Under the pieces are notes generated by a model. That model was not told the origin of the DNA, did not search any database, and saw only the letters and a program-made list of their open reading frames with translations. 6,373 nt of DNA from Actinomycetota bacterium (GTDB lineage Bacteria > Actinomycetota > Actinomycetes > S36-B12): contig WLHM01000077.1 of the NCBI GenBank assembly GCA_009702725.1, forward strand, positions 1 through 6,373, given 5' to 3'. Below are positions 5,576 to 6,373 of the stretch, piece after piece. Every line of letters begins with the position of its first letter. The stretch's first letter is position 1. The position numbers and the translations under genes were made by a program.

Positions 5576-6373
5576 ATGGTCGATAAAACTGAACCCACCA
5601 CGACACCAGCCCCCCGCCGGCGTGCAGCTAGCCGCCCGGCCGGACCGCCTGCGGCAACGAGCGAAACCGTTGCCGAGAAGCCGGCCAAGAAAGCCGCCAA
5701 GAAAGCTACCAAGAAATCTGTACCCGAGAAATCATCACCAGAGAAATCGGTGCCAGATAAAACATCAGGTGAGAAATCATCACCCGAAAAACCGGCGAAA
5801 AAGGCGGCCAAGAGGGCGTCCAACAAGGTGGCCGAGGCGCCCGAAGCAAGCCCGGCCCCGATTAGCAAAGCGCCGAGTGCGGCCTTTATCGCGCCGTTGT
5901 TCCAGGCTGCTGAGCCCGCCCCGGTTACTAGTGCCGCGGTACGCAAGCGGGCAACTAGCAAACCAAAGGGCGCCGATGCGCCTGCCGCTGACGCGCCGGC
6001 CGCTCCAGAAAGTTCAGCCACCGAATCTGGTGCCGGCGTTGCCGGGGAGTCTGATGACGAAGCGCGTCGTCGCCGCCGACGTCGTGGGGGCCGTGGGCGC
6101 CGCCGCCGATCCGAAGATTCAGAGTCAGGCGCAGATGCGAGTGTCGATACTTCTGATAGCCAAGGTGAAGCCGGCGATGAGTCAGATGACGATGAGGATT
6201 CGGAGAATTCGGGAACTACGCGCCGCCGCCGTCGCCGTCGCCGTGGCAGTGAATCTGATGTCGAACCATCCCCGGATGATCCGCCCAACACCGTTGTCAA
6301 AGTGCGTGCTCCACGCGCGAGCGCGAAAAAAGATGACGCTAGTTCCATGCGTGGCTCAACGCGACTAGAAGCC
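5576..6373 (+). CDS. rne: Ribonuclease E/G, N-terminal extension only (3' end beyond window)
   Basis: RNase E/G is the 5'-end-sensing endoribonuclease of mRNA decay and rRNA processing. The 266 visible residues have no stop and reach the right edge in frame. They make up the low-complexity extension that precedes the catalytic part in actinobacterial enzymes. In order they show: a basic Ala/Lys/Pro region with 'AKKAAKKATKK' (37-47), five PEKSS-like pentads (50-74), a short hydrophobic island 'FIAPLFQ' (104-110), an arginine block (164-178), an acidic Asp/Glu/Ser stretch (180-210), a run of eight arginines (216-223), then 'NTVVKVRAPR' (238-247) and 'RGSTRLEA' (259-266). This last motif normally leads into a conserved basic segment and then the S1 and catalytic domains, none of which is visible here. 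The extension is presumably disordered and may bind RNA or protein partners. The identification rests on the final motifs, charge pattern and gene order. Confidence 0.88.
   Translation, partial: MVDKTEPTTTPAPRRRAASRPAGPPAATSETVAEKPAKKAAKKATKKSVPEKSSPEKSVPDKTSGEKSSPEKPAKKAAKRASNKVAEAPEASPAPISKAPSAAFIAPLFQAAEPAPVTSAAVRKRATSKPKGADAPAADAPAAPESSATESGAGVAGESDDEARRRRRRRGGRGRRRRSEDSESGADASVDTSDSQGEAGDESDDDEDSENSGTTRRRRRRRRGSESDVEPSPDDPPNTVVKVRAPRASAKKDDASSMRGSTRLEA
5723..5797 (+). repeat. Degenerate 15-bp tandem repeat within rne (five PEKSS-like units)
   Basis: Five consecutive 15-base units encode PEKSS, PEKSV, PDKTS, GEKSS and PEKPA. The core 'GAGAAATCA' or a close variant recurs in register, and units 1 and 4 differ only in their first codon (CCC versus GGT). 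The pattern suggests internal duplication followed by drift. Copy number may vary between strains without breaking the frame. The translated pentads resemble the Lys/Pro/Ser motifs of histone-H1-like nucleic-acid-binding tails. Confidence 0.7.

Noticed and set aside
5530..6348. Long open frame on the minus strand opposite rne, rich in Ser, Ala, Arg and Gly
   Set aside because: It is the antisense shadow of the repetitive rne 5' region. The composition is low-complexity with no recognisable domain, while the sense frame has a strong ribosome-binding site and ends in a recognisable RNase E motif.
5622..6368. Plus-strand Arg/Pro-rich open frame overlapping rne in another phase
   Set aside because: It is a frame-shifted reading of the same low-complexity sequence, with no ribosome-binding site and no family resemblance. 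The frame starting at 5576 explains the region.

Overview
The window reads as a conserved chromosomal segment of an actinomycete (Actinomycetota). The main evidence is the last gene, which starts an RNase E/G with the long, disordered, Lys/Arg-rich N-terminal extension and the 'V-V-K-V-R-x-P-R ... RGSTRLEA' junction typical of actinobacterial Rne. The gene order also fits: elongation PBP2, then rodA, a B12-binding-type radical SAM protein, its DUF2344 partner, then rne. Base composition looks only moderately GC-rich by eye, lower than Streptomyces or Mycobacterium. A mid-GC lineage, perhaps aquatic, is possible, but the genus cannot be fixed from this window.

Layout: all five genes lie on the + strand and fill nearly the whole window. 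Bases 1-1456 hold the C-terminal two-thirds or so of PBP2 (mrdA/pbpA type), which overlaps rodA (1456-2643) by one base. A 111-base gap (2644-2754) follows. It holds an 11-bp imperfect inverted repeat and a TANNNT -10-like hexamer placed exactly for a leaderless transcript. The radical SAM gene (2755-4743) and the DUF2344 gene (4745-5494) come next, separated by one base. An 81-base gap carries a strong Shine-Dalgarno sequence for rne, which runs from 5576 off the right edge.

How the genes work together: PBP2 (transpeptidase) and RodA (SEDS glycosyltransferase) form the lateral-wall peptidoglycan synthase of the elongasome. The radical SAM/DUF2344 pair is widely conserved, fused into one protein in some bacteria, and to my knowledge without an established function. 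It is the real unknown here. RNase E/G acts in RNA decay and rRNA maturation. By known actinobacterial synteny, rplU, rpmA and obg would be expected just past the right edge.

I see no mobile element, CRISPR array, tRNA/rRNA gene, phage remnant or broken gene. The window is mostly core genome. The points worth a second look are the unknown radical SAM pair and its control region, and the low-complexity N-terminus of RNase E.
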